Both the position numbers and the translations under genes were made by a program. Shown here piece by piece: positions 10,195 to 21,626 of a DNA stretch of 64,000 nt. How positions within the stretch are numbered: the first letter of the stretch is position 1; every line of letters begins with the position of its first letter. Origin of the DNA: Metallyticus violacea. Taxonomy: Eukaryota; Arthropoda; Insecta; Mantodea; Metallyticidae. The DNA is taken from positions 68,593,001 through 68,657,000 of the forward strand of contig CM060831.1 of NCBI GenBank assembly GCA_030762175.1, written 5' to 3'. The notes beneath the pieces were generated by a model. The model searched no databases, was not told the origin of the DNA, and was given only the letters and a program-made list of their open reading frames with translations.

Positions 10195-11275
10195 AGGCAT
10201 TAGTGCGCCGAACAGTCAACGAGTTTTATATCGTGCATAAGCAAAGATCTACACTGAAAAAGTTACATGCAAGATTAAAAGACATCATCAACATTAAAGG
10301 CAGTGTATCTACACTTTGGAAAATACTTCTCAGGTTGAACTTTGATAGGAAAAGAACTAAGAAGAGCGGCTGCACCATCTCAGAATGATTCAACAATTTA
10401 GAAGTGAGGATTGTCCTATATATGCGGATGGGACATAAATTCAATCATCACATACTACTCCGTAAGCTGCAAATGATGACAGCATTCACGGATTCCAACA
10501 ACGGTTGTAAAAGCTCAATGCCCAGTTATTATACATGCGGTAGGAGAGTACCTTAATGCTTATGTCCGTTTGAAGTCCTATCAGAAGATAGGTGACTACC
10601 ATGATGATATGAATTTCTCCAGTTATGAGAAGTGGGTAAAAGAAAGACTGGTCTCCAACTTTCCATCAAACTCCGTCCTGGTCCTATCAGAAGGTAGGTG
10701 ACTACCATGATGATATGAATTTCTCCAATTATGAGAAGTAGGTAAAAGAATGACTGGTCTCCAACTTTCCATCAAACTCCGTCCTGGTCTTTGATAACGC
10801 CTCATATTTCATAATCTGCTCCTTAATAAGGCATATACTGCAAGACCCAGAAGAGATAGGACGATATCCTGGCTTAGCTAAAACCTGCCAATAGAAAAGT
10901 CAGTGCGATCAATTTCTCCTGCCTTCATAATCCAGATATTTACAACATGAAAACTTCTCTGAAACCTAAACATCCAACTTACAAATTTGACAGTATTCTT
11001 CATGCACATAACCATACTGGTTTACGCTTCCAGCCCTACCATTCCGAGTTGAACCTTATAGAACTACCTTGAAAAAGAAATGTCATATTCAAAATGCATG
11101 ACAATGAAATTAGCAGATGAAATGTTTGCTAACATTTATGGGGAAGATTGCCAAAAAAGATGTAGGCATTTGAAACGTGTTGAAGGGGTGCATGGACAGC
11201 GAAGATTTGTTGGATGCAGAGCAGGAAATAATCGTTCATTTAGGAGAGGACAGTGATGACTTCAGTGGTTGAAAC
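10195..11275 (+). pseudogene. Tc1-like (DDE_3-type) transposase pseudogene, nearly full length
   Basis: From 10203 the frame reads RRTVNEFYIVHKQRSTLKKL, the helix-turn-helix region of a widespread insect Tc1-like transposase. Near 10590-10660 it reads GDYHDDMNFSSYEKWVKERL, followed by SNFPSNSVLVFDNASY around the second catalytic Asp (10765-10810). Around 10980-11070 FDSILHAHNHTGLR and PYHSELNLIEL match the region where the family has PYHxELNPIEL, with the last catalytic Glu. Near 11220-11275 an acidic tail EIIVHLGEDSDDFSG ends it. An internal 106 bp duplication and several stops and frameshifts make it dead. Each end of the protein is recognisable, so this is one of the most complete coding remnants here. 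No terminal repeats were found. Confidence 0.85.
10576..10787 (+). repeat. 106 bp exact-period tandem duplication inside the transposase pseudogene
   Basis: Units 10576-10681 and 10682-10787 both begin TCCTATCAGAA and end CCGTCCTGG and differ at only a few bases. The duplication repeats the HDDMNF...NSVLV coding block and interrupts the sequence before the DNA-A-Y motif. The high identity suggests it is younger than most damage in the pseudogene. Confidence 0.95.
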
Positions 11276-11279
11276 TTTC

Positions 11280-12430
11280 AAGTAAAGACCAAGAGGAGTA
11301 CAACGAACAAGAAAGAAGTGGAGGAGATGCAGAAGAATTTGTAAATGCAGCAACTATTGTTTGAAACAGCCTCAAGATAAAATTTTTGTGTAGAGGTCCT
11401 CCCTCCAAAACATTGATTCCCCACCACTATTACAGTCTGGCGATCAGAATAAGGCAAGTACGAACTGAAGTGCGAGAGGGGCTTGAGCTGTTTACGAGTA
11501 TATGTGGGATGTCCATGCTGCCACATGAACGAGGACCTCTCAAACTCTTGCAAGCCTGCTGGACTTCTAACCAAGAACGAGTATCTGACAACACTGTTCA
11601 TTTTTATGGGCACTAGCGTGCGTGAATAAGTGAGAAGGGTAGAAAAGTTCATGTAGCACACTCCTCTTGCTTGACTTCTTCTGATCGCCAGACAGTACTT
11701 GCCTCTCTTACAGTGCGCATAGAGCTGCCAGCTCAAGTCAATCGAGAGTATACTCTGAAGTACTTTTAAACTTCTTCCACCTTCAGACAACCAGGGTCCT
11801 TAATTGGAGATGATCAAATCTATAACGTAATCACTTTGAGAAGTTGTTAACTAACTTGTGTTGTACTATGATCAAGATGAGCTCTAAACATTTACTTCCT
11901 GATATATTGTAATTTATACTGATTAATAGTATAAAATGCCGGTCATCCGACAAATGGTAGAGCTTCGTGATCGGCATGAATAGTTTATAAAGAATATAAA
12001 ATGTAGAATCTTCAGTTTTTGTGTATTTTCACTCCAGTAGGAATGCCAGTCTTGTGGCTTGCTAGTAGGCCATTTTATTTATGAACCTAGTGATTGAATA
12101 GTCGGAAATGGTATTCTGATATGCTGTAACTTCAGGTAAAATATTATTATACGAGAATACTGATGTAAATATTAACACATTCAGCGGAGTGACTTTTGCG
12201 ATAACGTTTTAAGACTCGCATTTGATAGGTCCCGGCATAAGATGTCTTGGGACCAACCATTCTGCTCGCTTGCGAACCGGTCAAATTCCACATGAAAATT
12301 TCGGGTTGATCTAAACACACAGGTAAGTACCGTATAAATATTTTCAGGTATGTTATTCACACGGGTAAACTCCGCACAAGATGTTATGAGTAATTCTTAC
12401 TTAACCCTACAGACAGACGAATCTGCTCTG
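11280..12430. other. No gene recognised; contains a short inverted repeat
   Basis: A 170-codon frame on the minus strand (11278-11790) is the longest open frame in the window but shows no family motif and overlaps a plus-strand frame of 76 codons. The arms 11434-11460 and 11669-11695 are inverted copies sharing GTCTGGCGATCAGAA. The region may be the untranslated end of the preceding element. Confidence 0.35.
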
Positions 12431-12450
12431 GGAGCCACGCCTCCTTTCAA

Positions 12451-12566
12451 TACTCAAGTCTGAAAGAAGAGGCCTCTGAGCAAAAGTTGTCAGTCGTTTC
12501 ACGCCCTGATTTGAATGGGACGCTGATGACCTGAGATGTTAAAAAGCGTCCTTAAATAAAACGAAT
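12451..12566 (+). mobile_element. SINE family 1, 5'-truncated copy with perfect target-site duplication
   Basis: Starts in the body at TCAAGTCTGAAAGAAG and runs through GGCCTCTGAG, TTTCACGCCCTGA and GATGACCTGAGATGTTAAA to an AAATAAAACGAAT tail. The 15 bp CACGCCTCCTTTCAA lies exactly on both sides (12436-12450 and 12567-12581). The truncation and duplication are the signature of LINE-driven target-primed reverse transcription. Confidence 0.95.
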
Positions 12567-12665
12567 CACGCCTCCTTTCAAGAACGACAACGGAGAAAAC
12601 ACCGAGCCCATTTCTAGATAGTGTGACTTAAACATTAGCAGAATAATTATCATGTGTCCATGTTG

Positions 12666-12731
12666 ATCTGGTAGCTTAGTTAGTTAGAGCGCCGGAATAA
12701 TATGTAGATAGGGGATTTGATCCCCTAAAGG
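12666..12731 (+). mobile_element. tRNA-like SINE head fragment
   Basis: GGTAGCTTAGTTAGTTAGAGC resembles an A-box region and GGGGATTTGATCCCC a B-box and T-stem, at the right spacing. The stem pairing outside the T-arm is poor and no SINE body seen elsewhere follows, so it is more likely a SINE head than a functional tRNA gene. Confidence 0.45.
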
Positions 12732-12883
12732 GCAATTGTTCTTTGATTTTTACAATTTGTCTATTCTGTTCTTAATATAATAAATGTTACTTTTTAATGT
12801 TACTTATTAGGGAGGATAGTGCATAGTTGCAATTTTACCTCTATTTCATATACTGCTTCTAAATACTCAAATAAAAGAATTTC

Positions 12884-12923
12884 CACTGTTGTTTCATAAA
12901 CTACACTGTTGTTTCATAAACTA
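12884..12923 (+). repeat. Two-copy 20 bp tandem repeat
   Basis: CACTGTTGTTTCATAAACTA occurs twice back to back. No further copies. Confidence 0.9.
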
Positions 12924-13213
12924 CATAAGCTACATTGTTTTTCTTACACAATAGGTAGCAGATTTAGGTTAGGTTTAAAAAAATAATATATGCAAAACTT
13001 ATAGTATTAAAAACGTTTGCTTTTCCCCCTACCATTATTATTTCCTTTGCTTTTTATAGTTTTCCATTTGATTCCTTCTTATACCGAATGTGAGCAAGTG
13101 TTAACCTGCATTCCAAAAAGTTAATTTTTGGCGCACGATTGCTTGTTTCCCTGCACATGTTGCACACTACCATTACTTGAACTCAGAAATTTCTTTTATT
13201 GTTCGTGATAGGG

Positions 13214-13585
13214 AGTGTGACTGCAGCACGGAATTCGTCTGTAAGAGCTAGTTTTTTCCTCGCTTGCTCTGTAATAGTATAAATATTATGTATCCTTGCG
13301 CCAGCCTTCTGTCTTTGATCATGTGTGGCTGCTAGCCGCTCGGCAACCTCGATCTGTGACATCGCCCCTAAGGTAAGGGCCTGTCGGCCATAATGGCTAG
13401 GCTTACAACTATTCAGTTATTAGACACTAACTAAGCCTTCAGCTACTGACGAGACTTTAAGCTGCATCCTTCATAATTAATGGACAATAATAGTAGTAAC
13501 AATGGCAGTAACATTATCTTTAATTATACTTAGGAGTGCTATCTACCGCTACGCTCCCTAGCTGTGACATTTGGTGGAGACGCCA
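13214..13585 (+). mobile_element. Possible LTR fragment with primer-binding-site-like end
   Basis: The block starts TGTGACTG, has a TATAAATATTATG-like core at about 13277, and ends CTGTGACA followed after two bases by TGGTGGAGACGCC. A primer-binding site complementary to a tRNA 3' end (starting TGG) normally sits a few bases past an LTR ending in CA. No second LTR, gag or pol was found. It could be the left end of a truncated Gypsy-type element or chance. Confidence 0.25.
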
Positions 13586-13589
13586 TACG

Positions 13590-14695
13590 TCTCTCATTTA
13601 TTCCAAATACAGTTGTGATAATATTTCCATTTAAATTGCTTAAAATAGTAATTTATGCGGAAAAACTTTTATTTCATATTTTTTTTCAGGCGGCTTGGTA
13701 TTGAAGTAATATATTTTGAGCAATAAAGTTAACAGTCGCTAATGCCACCATGTTATTAATTAAAACGCCAGTTTCTTTAGTCTTACATAATGATTTCGTG
13801 CTCATTTGCAGTGTGTTAGATTTCGTTGTGAAGTTTGTGCTATTCTTGTATTGTCAAATGGCCGATATCAGTTGGTTTTAATTTGATACTGTTATTCAAT
13901 GAAAATGCCTAAACAAAAAGTCTAAAACATTCCTATATAGCAGTGAGTAAAGCTAATGTTGGTCCACTTTTTACGACAAATGATGAACTGATATACTGCT
14001 AGGCATTTCAAAGATATACCTCTCTGACAAATATAGAAAACACTAAAACAAACCTTTCTCTGCAACCATTTTTTACTCAAGTTGAGTTTTTTTATCGACT
14101 AAAAGTTACCATCAAAATTTATATTAAAGTTTTAAATGCCCATTTTTATATGTTTAATGATCTTTTAGGTTCCCTACCCCCTATTTTTGTGTCCAAAAGT
14201 TCTCACTCGAGTATAATGAATATAACTCAAAGCTCGAAGTAGTAGTAACATGACAAAGAAATATAAAAACATATCAGGTGCAAACTATTAGTGACGGATA
14301 ATATTATTGCACAAATGAGCTTTTCATTGACTGCTTCATTATTTCATGTTATCTGAAAAATGAAACCACCATGAAACTTTAAAAATTCCAGAAGTTTTAA
14401 TTATTTAAGAATTAAAAATTATTTTTGTTACCTATAAATATGAACATTGACCTAAACAAGTAAAAAAGAGACACATTTTAAGCATCTGAAATAAAAAATG
14501 GATCTTGGTAGCTTATTCTGTTAGATAAAATGGGACGAACTACACGTGTTTAATTTAACTGAACTAGACGGGGGAAATCTGGCAAGAATACTTAATATCA
14601 GGTAAATACCAAAAGTTATCTAAAGTAGCAAACAAATAAGATCCTGAAGTTGAAGCAAAACAAGGTGAAATAGAAAGGCTAAGCCAGTTCTTGAA
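13590..14695. other. No gene recognised
   Basis: AT-rich, no motif, no repeat shared with the rest of the window. Confidence 0.5.
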
Positions 14696-14699
14696 GCCA

Positions 14700-15080
14700 G
14701 CCCTAAATCTAGCAATCTGAGTTCCTCTCAATATTTCCAGAGTATCGGGTTTGATTCCTGGGTCTTTCGGGAGGGTGTTCTTATTTGGGGGTGGGTCCCT
14801 ATGACTACTATGGGACTATTAACTTAGGTTTAGGGCCTCTCCTGGGTTACATTCCCTTCACCCATCAGTTGTTCGTCAATTTGGAGAGCTATAAATCCGC
14901 TCTTTGGGTGCCCCGACCAATAAAATGGGTTATTGTATCTCCAACGCCAGACAGGGATTTCAGAATATTCTCCAAGAGGGTGTTTGAATGGAATTTGGAG
15001 AGGGGAAGACAGCTGGGAGACTGAACAGGTCAGTGGGTGTAGTCTGTTACTGTTGATAAATGCCATGCTAAAATTCAAAG
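14700..15080 (+). mobile_element. Possible SINE-like element with B-box
   Basis: GGGTTTGATTCCTGGG at about 14747-14762 is a good B-box and T-arm, but the A-box side is unreadable. It is followed by a GC-richer body of about 300 bp (GGGGGTGGGTCCC, GACAGGGATTT) unlike its AT-rich surroundings. No second copy in the window. Confidence 0.35.
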
Positions 15081-15720
15081 CTTTGCATTAAGTTAACCGA
15101 CATTTCTTTATATGGGAAATACAGTACGAGTCAGGATTTCTGCGATATATTCGGAGGAAGTATAGAGCTCAAGTAAGAAACATTTATTTAAACAACCTTT
15201 GTTCTCAATGCGTAGTTTAGAAGTTCTGCGCACATTTTTTTGTATTGATTACAAACGCTGGTTTATCCTCTCCGTGTACCTCTATGTGTAATCAATATAT
15301 GCAGTTGAATGTAAGCAGCCATTGAGAAATGACATCTATTCTTTCCCTAAGTTGATAGTCATGATAATGTGTACGGGAGGCTAGAGAAAAGGCCTTACAT
15401 TTACTGTCCCTATGTCGATGCTTTCAAATCGATGTGTAAGAGAATATAGATAATTTAAGAAAAGATGTGCCTCATTGTGAGATCTACCTCTCAACCGAAT
15501 TAGGCTCAGAGATCCTGAATCACTCTATATATTCACTTTTTGTTGTGCTGGTAAAATCCAGAATTAAATCATAAAAAAGATTTACAAAAATGGAAACAAT
15601 GCAACTACAAACTATGCTTATTCTTTTAAAAATATAAACAATAAAACAATAAAATTTGTTTCAAACAATAAAGTGTTGTCTTTTAATAACTTGAGCATTT
15701 ACTTTCAAAAATAAAAATAG

Positions 15721-15792
15721 AGATCCTGGCCTACATTCGAACTGGGATATAGGCGTTTTCAGTGTTCAAAAGTCAGCCCTACCAACTAAACG
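15721..15792 (-). mobile_element. tRNA-like SINE head, minus strand
   Basis: On the minus strand, TTTAGTTGGTAGGGCTGAC (A-box like) is followed by CCCAGTTCGAATGTAGG (B-box like). It is the first of three tRNA-like heads within 500 bp. Confidence 0.45.
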
Positions 15793-15960
15793 TTTTCAAG
15801 ACGTGGAGAATGCATTCTTAATCCTGCAAAGAAACTCTCAATCTGTTGGCGCTTAATGTGACCTAAAATCAAAATGTACTGTATGGAACAACCCACAAAA
15901 CTATGCAATTTGGCTTGCAGACGTTCGAAATCGAATTACCAAATGAAAAGTAGGCATCCC

Positions 15961-16030
15961 AGGCCGTCTTTAAGGGATTCGAACTCAACTGCTAATCCAA
16001 ACGTTACCGCCCAAGCCACCCCGCTCGGCA
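15961..16030 (-). mobile_element. tRNA-like SINE head, minus strand
   Basis: On the minus strand, TGCCGAGCGGGGTGGCTTGG resembles the A-box region of a leucine or serine type tRNA, and GAGTTCGAATCCC is a consensus B-box. The acceptor stem is not closed, so a SINE head or tRNA pseudogene is more likely than a gene. Confidence 0.55.
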
Positions 16031-16136
16031 ATGGTACCTTAATATTCATAGGAAGAGAAATTCGGATCTAAATGATTGACTATTTTATCAGATATTACCC
16101 TTCAGAGCTATCCATTAATTAAAACTATCAAATTAT

Positions 16137-16206
16137 GATTGGTAACGCAGTCGAATAACACCTGTCTACTGTACTTAAGAGCCCTGGTTTTGATTCCCTT
16201 CTACTG
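16137..16206 (+). mobile_element. tRNA-like SINE head, plus strand
   Basis: TTGGTAACGCAGTCGAATAAC (A-box like) and CCTGGTTTTGATTCCCTT (B-box like) are properly spaced. It is followed by CAGAAAAATCCAGAATTTC, and nearly the same words (TAAAATCCAGAATTAAATC) occur at about 15550, hinting at a shared family. Confidence 0.4.
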
Positions 16207-16239
16207 GACACAGAAAAATCCAGAATTTCACGTACCCTT

Positions 16240-19200
16240 GGAGTGTATATCGGTTATTATTGATAGCCAGTTTAAATATTTCAGGACTGCCATTGGGCAA
16301 ATATTTCAGAACATGTTTCCATTGTGTATGACTAATTTATTTGTAAAATGAGCAACATTATATGTTTTATACAAAGTTAAATAACTTTACAAAAATCAGA
16401 GGTCCGTATGCTGATGTTTTCACAGTAAAACTAAGCATAGATTCTAAAGATTATGGTGAAACACTCTATATTGTTTCAACAGCAGTAAAACAGTTATCAA
16501 CTTATTCTATATTAAATGTATTTTATTAAAATTTATGCAATACTGAAGTAGTATATAATCTTGTTGAATGTACATAATATGATGTAAAAACGAACTGGAT
16601 GGTTTTCACAGCAAATTCTAAAAGTTGTAAATTCAGAGTTATAATTTCACCATTTTTCGCCCCCGCTAACATAAAGTGAAATAATCCGCTTTTGCCCTCC
16701 TTTCCAAAGCAGACGACACACCGCCTGTTGGATTGTATACGGCCCTCACGAGAGAATAAATTGAACAAAAGATTACGTTAATGCTCGACTCTCTCGCGTG
16801 CGTGCTGTATTTATTAGTCTTTCCAAACGATTACATAATTCCTGTTTCCAGTCTCGTGCTTCATGATATTCGGGCGCAATCCACAAGAAATAAAGTGCTT
16901 CAGCGGAAGGGGTTAAAAAACTCTGTTTTGTGGCTTCAGCACAAATTTATCAACTTTTCTACCTTTCCGCTAGCGGTGTATGCGGTCGGGGCGGCTTCGA
17001 GCTTGCACATGCGCAATCTTGCTGGCACGAGTTAACACATTCGCAAAACTTCCTAATTCTCCGATTTTCTCCCTTTTGCTGAGAGTTCGCAGAAATCCGG
17101 TAATGGCTTGTTATTTCTTAAAAGGACTGTGAAGGAATAATAATAGATTCAAGTCAACTGGGCTTACAAAATATACAGTCCCATCGTCTTAAGAAAAGAC
17201 TTTCTTTATTCTCTTCTTCTTCTTTAAAAAGTACAATACGTTTGTATGTCGTTGTTGTTGTTGTTTTTTTTTTTTGAGAGAGAGTGTATTATGTTTTGAA
17301 CAGGATATACAAGTACAAGAAAACAGGTTCAATCAATTTATTTTCTATTAATATAACTAATAGTGCAATTTCTTTGGAGGTCTTTTCTTCTAATTCCTTT
17401 TTAGAGGGACAAGGATCTCTTTTGCTTTATATTTGTGCCTTTAGGCAGGACAAGAACGTCTGTAAGGGGGAAACAGTTGGCCAATTGCCTTTCTTCCCTA
17501 GCTTTGGTGTTTTATTTACTACTTACATTTTTAAGTACAAATATTAAATTGTGGCCTTTTTATTAACGAACGTAGCCTATGCACATTATCTAACGATATT
17601 AATACTACACTTTTAAAGTGAATGCTCCAGTTTGATCAGCCTCGAAACAGATATAACCCTAAAAATGATTGGAAAGAAGGTAAAATTTCTGTCACAATTT
17701 TCCTGGTTCTATGAGTAGGTAATCTGTGAAAAACTAGAGTCCTATGTTCAAAACACTCAGAAGCTTCAATCAATTCAGAAAGGTGTAACTGTGCATGGAG
17801 TATTGCTTGGCGGCAACCGATCCCGCTTATACAGCTCTTTTGGAGGCAGTAGAGACGACGTACCTTCACTGTGACTTCAAGTGTTTTAACTGATCATGCT
17901 CTCTGTTCTAAACTATGGTCTATGATTGACAAATAGTTAACGTGTATCCAGAATGACTAAAGGGGGCACTCTGTAGCAATTGTAATGATTGTTCCGTCTA
18001 TGTTGCAAAGAACTGATGGTATTACTTTTCATTCAATATTTAGTCGCGGAGAATAGTTTATTTTCATTTCTTTTATTTTTAGAAATGATGGAATCGTGCT
18101 TTATCCGTATTTACAATGCAATTTAAAATGTTAGGAAAGAGTCCTATTTAGAATAATGACTCTACGACATGGAGGTTGTCATTTAACATTTATTGTTTTT
18201 ATACTCCAGAACGCATTCGTAATAAATGTTCAAAATCTATACGATAAACCTAATTTGTGGACCTTTCTAAATTATTGCATTGCATCGTTTTCTGCAATGG
18301 TCAAGAAATCAGAACTCGTTTTTTTTCCTCCTCTCTTATTCCATGGAATAACTATGTATCAATAGGCTGCATGAGATACATGGTACAATGTGTTAATATA
18401 TTACACCACAACAGCTTCAAGAGATTGTAGAAGATTATTAAAGAAGCAACTTGAGATAGGGAATGGTGAATCTTCTCAAGTGTGAAAGTAATGGTATTAG
18501 TTTTCGGAAAAACCAGTACACCACTGAAGCTTCTATTCCGAATGATACCATAAGATAACGAATGTAAGTTGTGGAACATGTCTCTTTGCCTCAGCCAGTA
18601 TGACACTCTCATCAACTAAAAGGAGATCGTTGTTAATTAGTACAAGTATCATTGATTACTTTGTTTTAATTTTACATCTTATGTAAGAGCATACTTCATC
18701 ATAAAATAAGTAAATAAATGAATATATAAACCTCAAGAAAAAACTTACGACCTTCCTATTATTTTATTTATTTGGCCAACTCTAAAGTAATTTTACATAA
18801 CACAATAAAACAGTTAACCGATTTTCAATGTCGTAGCGTCATATGATTGGTTGGTGACTTAAGAGCAGGGATGGCCATTCCGAGCTAAATCTGAGACACA
18901 CTATGCTCACAAAACACGGCAGCGAAGGATCGCCAGTGCGTTATCAATCGATTGCGTTATTTTAAGATGACTAGATTGTTGTCCACTAGAAATGAAACAA
19001 TGTCAGTTGCAAACGGTATTGCAACCTCTGTATTAGAGGTTTTTCTATCGTTGAATGTTGAAAACGAGTATAAACTATTGAAAATCGGGATTTTCTTACC
19101 AGCGAAGCGGTTTGAAAACTTACAAATTTTTATCCTTATTCGGTTTAGCATTCATTCATCCTCATGTAATAAATCCAATTGCTCTTTTAAAACTCCTCTG

Positions 19201-19410
19201 TAATCTCTAACGGTATAGTTCATTATCACAGGGATAAATTTAACCACTCCTGTGAAAGTTCTGCTTTCGATGCATTTATTTATGGTCACACTAGTATTGT
19301 TTGGTCAGAGAAATATAAAGTATTATTATTATAATTATTATTATCCAATTTTTCAGCAATAAAAAAGCAACATTATTTACAAATCATTCATTGCTCATGC
19401 AGTAAAAATG
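16240..19410. other. No gene recognised
   Basis: AT-rich except for a GC-richer stretch at about 16780-17100 with several CpG (for example GCGGTCGGGGCGGC). Open frames of 60-87 codons show no family motif. A pure GTT/T/GA low-complexity patch lies at 17250-17285. Confidence 0.45.
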
Positions 19411-19411
19411 G

Positions 19412-19670
19412 TATTAAATTTGCAAAGAGTAAGTTACATCAGAAATGTTAGCTTTTATAAAAGTTGTGTTTTGGAAATATTTAATATACTAAATAAGAGT
19501 TCATAAGTGACCACGTTTCTGATTTGGACAATAAAATATACTATTAAATTTTCAAGGAAAAGTTAACGACAGAAATATAGCTATTATGAAAGTTGTGTTA
19601 TGGAAATATGTAATATACTAAACAAAAGTTCATAAATGATACGTTTCTGATTTTGACAATAAAACATGCA
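19412..19670 (+). repeat. Tandem duplication, period 130 bp
   Basis: Units 19412-19541 and 19542-19670 both begin TATTAAATT and share AAAGTTGTGTT, TGGAAATAT, AATATACTAAA and CGTTTCTGATTT. Divergence is moderate. No coding sense. Confidence 0.85.
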
Positions 19671-19679
19671 TTCATTTCA

Positions 19680-20965
19680 CATTCATTTGATAAGTTGTAC
19701 AGAATATTTCTCTTCCAATGTTTCAGGCATACCACATTCTTCCTGCAATCTGTTTGAGAGCACGTGTAAAAACTTGCGCCATGTTACTACAGTGCATTTC
19801 TGCTTGCAGAGTTCTAGTTAAAGTACTGGGGAATAGAAGCCTTTCTTTATCCGTTGTAGAGCTTTCTCGCTGTTTAAAGTCAAAGCTAAGTTTTGGGAAA
19901 ACCAGATTTTATGTAGAATTTGCGCGCCCTGTAAAGATGTATGTGTGCGTTGGGTATCCTGTACAAAGTTACGGCATCTGTCTGTTTTGGCATGCAAATA
20001 GCTTCCCGTGATTCCAATTTAAGCCTGTGGAGGAGGGGGGGGGATGAAGTTGAAGCAGCAACTAAGCAACCTTCCCTTCCATTACATTTTGAACTTAAGA
20101 CTGCCGCCAGTCTAAGTGCACTTTTAATGTAACGTAGGGCGTGATGAAAAAAGGATGTCAGAATCGGCTTTTAAGGTGTTAAAATTATGTTTTAAAATAG
20201 GAGCAAAGTGTTCGGCTTCCTAATCTTTTTAAAACAAAGGACTATAAACGACACAAATTCTATTCACAAATAAACTTTTCAAAACAGCAAACAGATATAA
20301 CAAGCCGTATTTTCTTTTTCTCGGTACCCTTCTTAAGCCAATTGCTGCTTTAAATAAATCGTCCATAATTTGTATTATCGTCTCATGCATTTTGATAACA
20401 AAAGACTTTTGAGTCTATGATACTGAATAGTTATGTTTATATATATTAAAAACCAGTCTCTTCTATTATTAATTCAAACAAAATTAGTTAATTCCCTTTT
20501 CAACTAAATAATTTCTAATTTCGGCATTGGTTCTTACCATTTTATGAAAGGTGATACTGAAATTGCTCCCCTTTGTTGTCCACACACTTTTGGTACCTTT
20601 GTATAGATTTATTTATTAGTTCACATTAGGAAACGGAGGTAGGCTTCTGAAAGATGTTAAGTGAACATGCCGTCTATGTTTCATATCATATATTGCATCT
20701 TGAAATATCTTTAAAAAAAAAAAGCATTAGATGGATTTTGCTTTAAAAGATTATTACAAGTAATATAACGAGAGGGCCTGAGATTACCGATAAATTGACG
20801 AATATAATAAGGGAATTTATCTGCAAAGCTCAGACCCTTGAGTAATATTTATTAGAATTAATTCAGGAATTAAATAAGAATAAAAAATAATTCCTCTAAA
20901 CTTGGGTCACATAATTGTAATAATTGTATATTTGTACTTAACCTTTTCAAGAAATCTTGCGACAG
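19680..20965. other. No gene recognised
   Basis: A 97-codon open frame (19718-20011) lacks any motif. A G-run lies near 20033-20043. Otherwise AT-rich. Confidence 0.4.
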
Positions 20966-20968
20966 AAG

Positions 20969-20971
<3 letters not shown>

Positions 20972-21014
<43 letters not shown>
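20972..21014. repeat. AT dinucleotide microsatellite
   Basis: About 21 uninterrupted AT units. Confidence 0.98.
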
Positions 21015-21017
<3 letters not shown>

Positions 21018-21626
21018 AAATCCGCGCACAGAATACTAACACTTGTATAACACATTATATTATTAATATCTATTCTATTCAAGAACCGTGAAACTGAAAT
21101 GGACATAAGTCGACTATTACAATCGCTACCGATCGATTTTCAAATACCAATTGAGGAAAAAAAATAACCTGCAATGTCTCTAATTTTCTTTGAATTCTGT
21201 GGTTTGGAATTCCTAATGATAAGATCAGCTTTCCCATTTGAAGCATCACCAAAACGCTTTGAAGAACCCTTCATTTTGCGTTATGATTGTGGATTGTTCA
21301 TGCTTTTGTTGCTATCAATAGCTCCCACCGCCTCTAGCAAAAGTGGTCAGTGATGCGTGTTCAAAATTTATATAGTAGAGGTATAGAGTTGGCTACACTG
21401 ACCACGAGACAATGTACATCGGTTAATAAAAGGATTTGCTTTTTTTTTCTCTCTCTCGATAATTTCACTCCATAATCCGGCTGTGATTGGTCAAAATTCA
21501 AAATTTTGTTTCGTTTCATTGGTCTATTTTATGATGACGTCACATGAGTGAGATAGTCATTTAATTATATATAGTAATATATGATAATAATTATATTGTT
21601 AGATTTAGTCATGTGTTATACATTAT

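Noticed and set aside
11278..11790. 170-codon minus-strand open frame, the longest in the window
   Set aside because: No family motif, low-complexity hydrophobic C-terminus, overlapped by opposite frames, next to a dead transposon.
15961..16030. Functional tRNA gene
   Set aside because: A- and B-boxes are present but the acceptor stem does not pair, and similar heads nearby point to SINEs.
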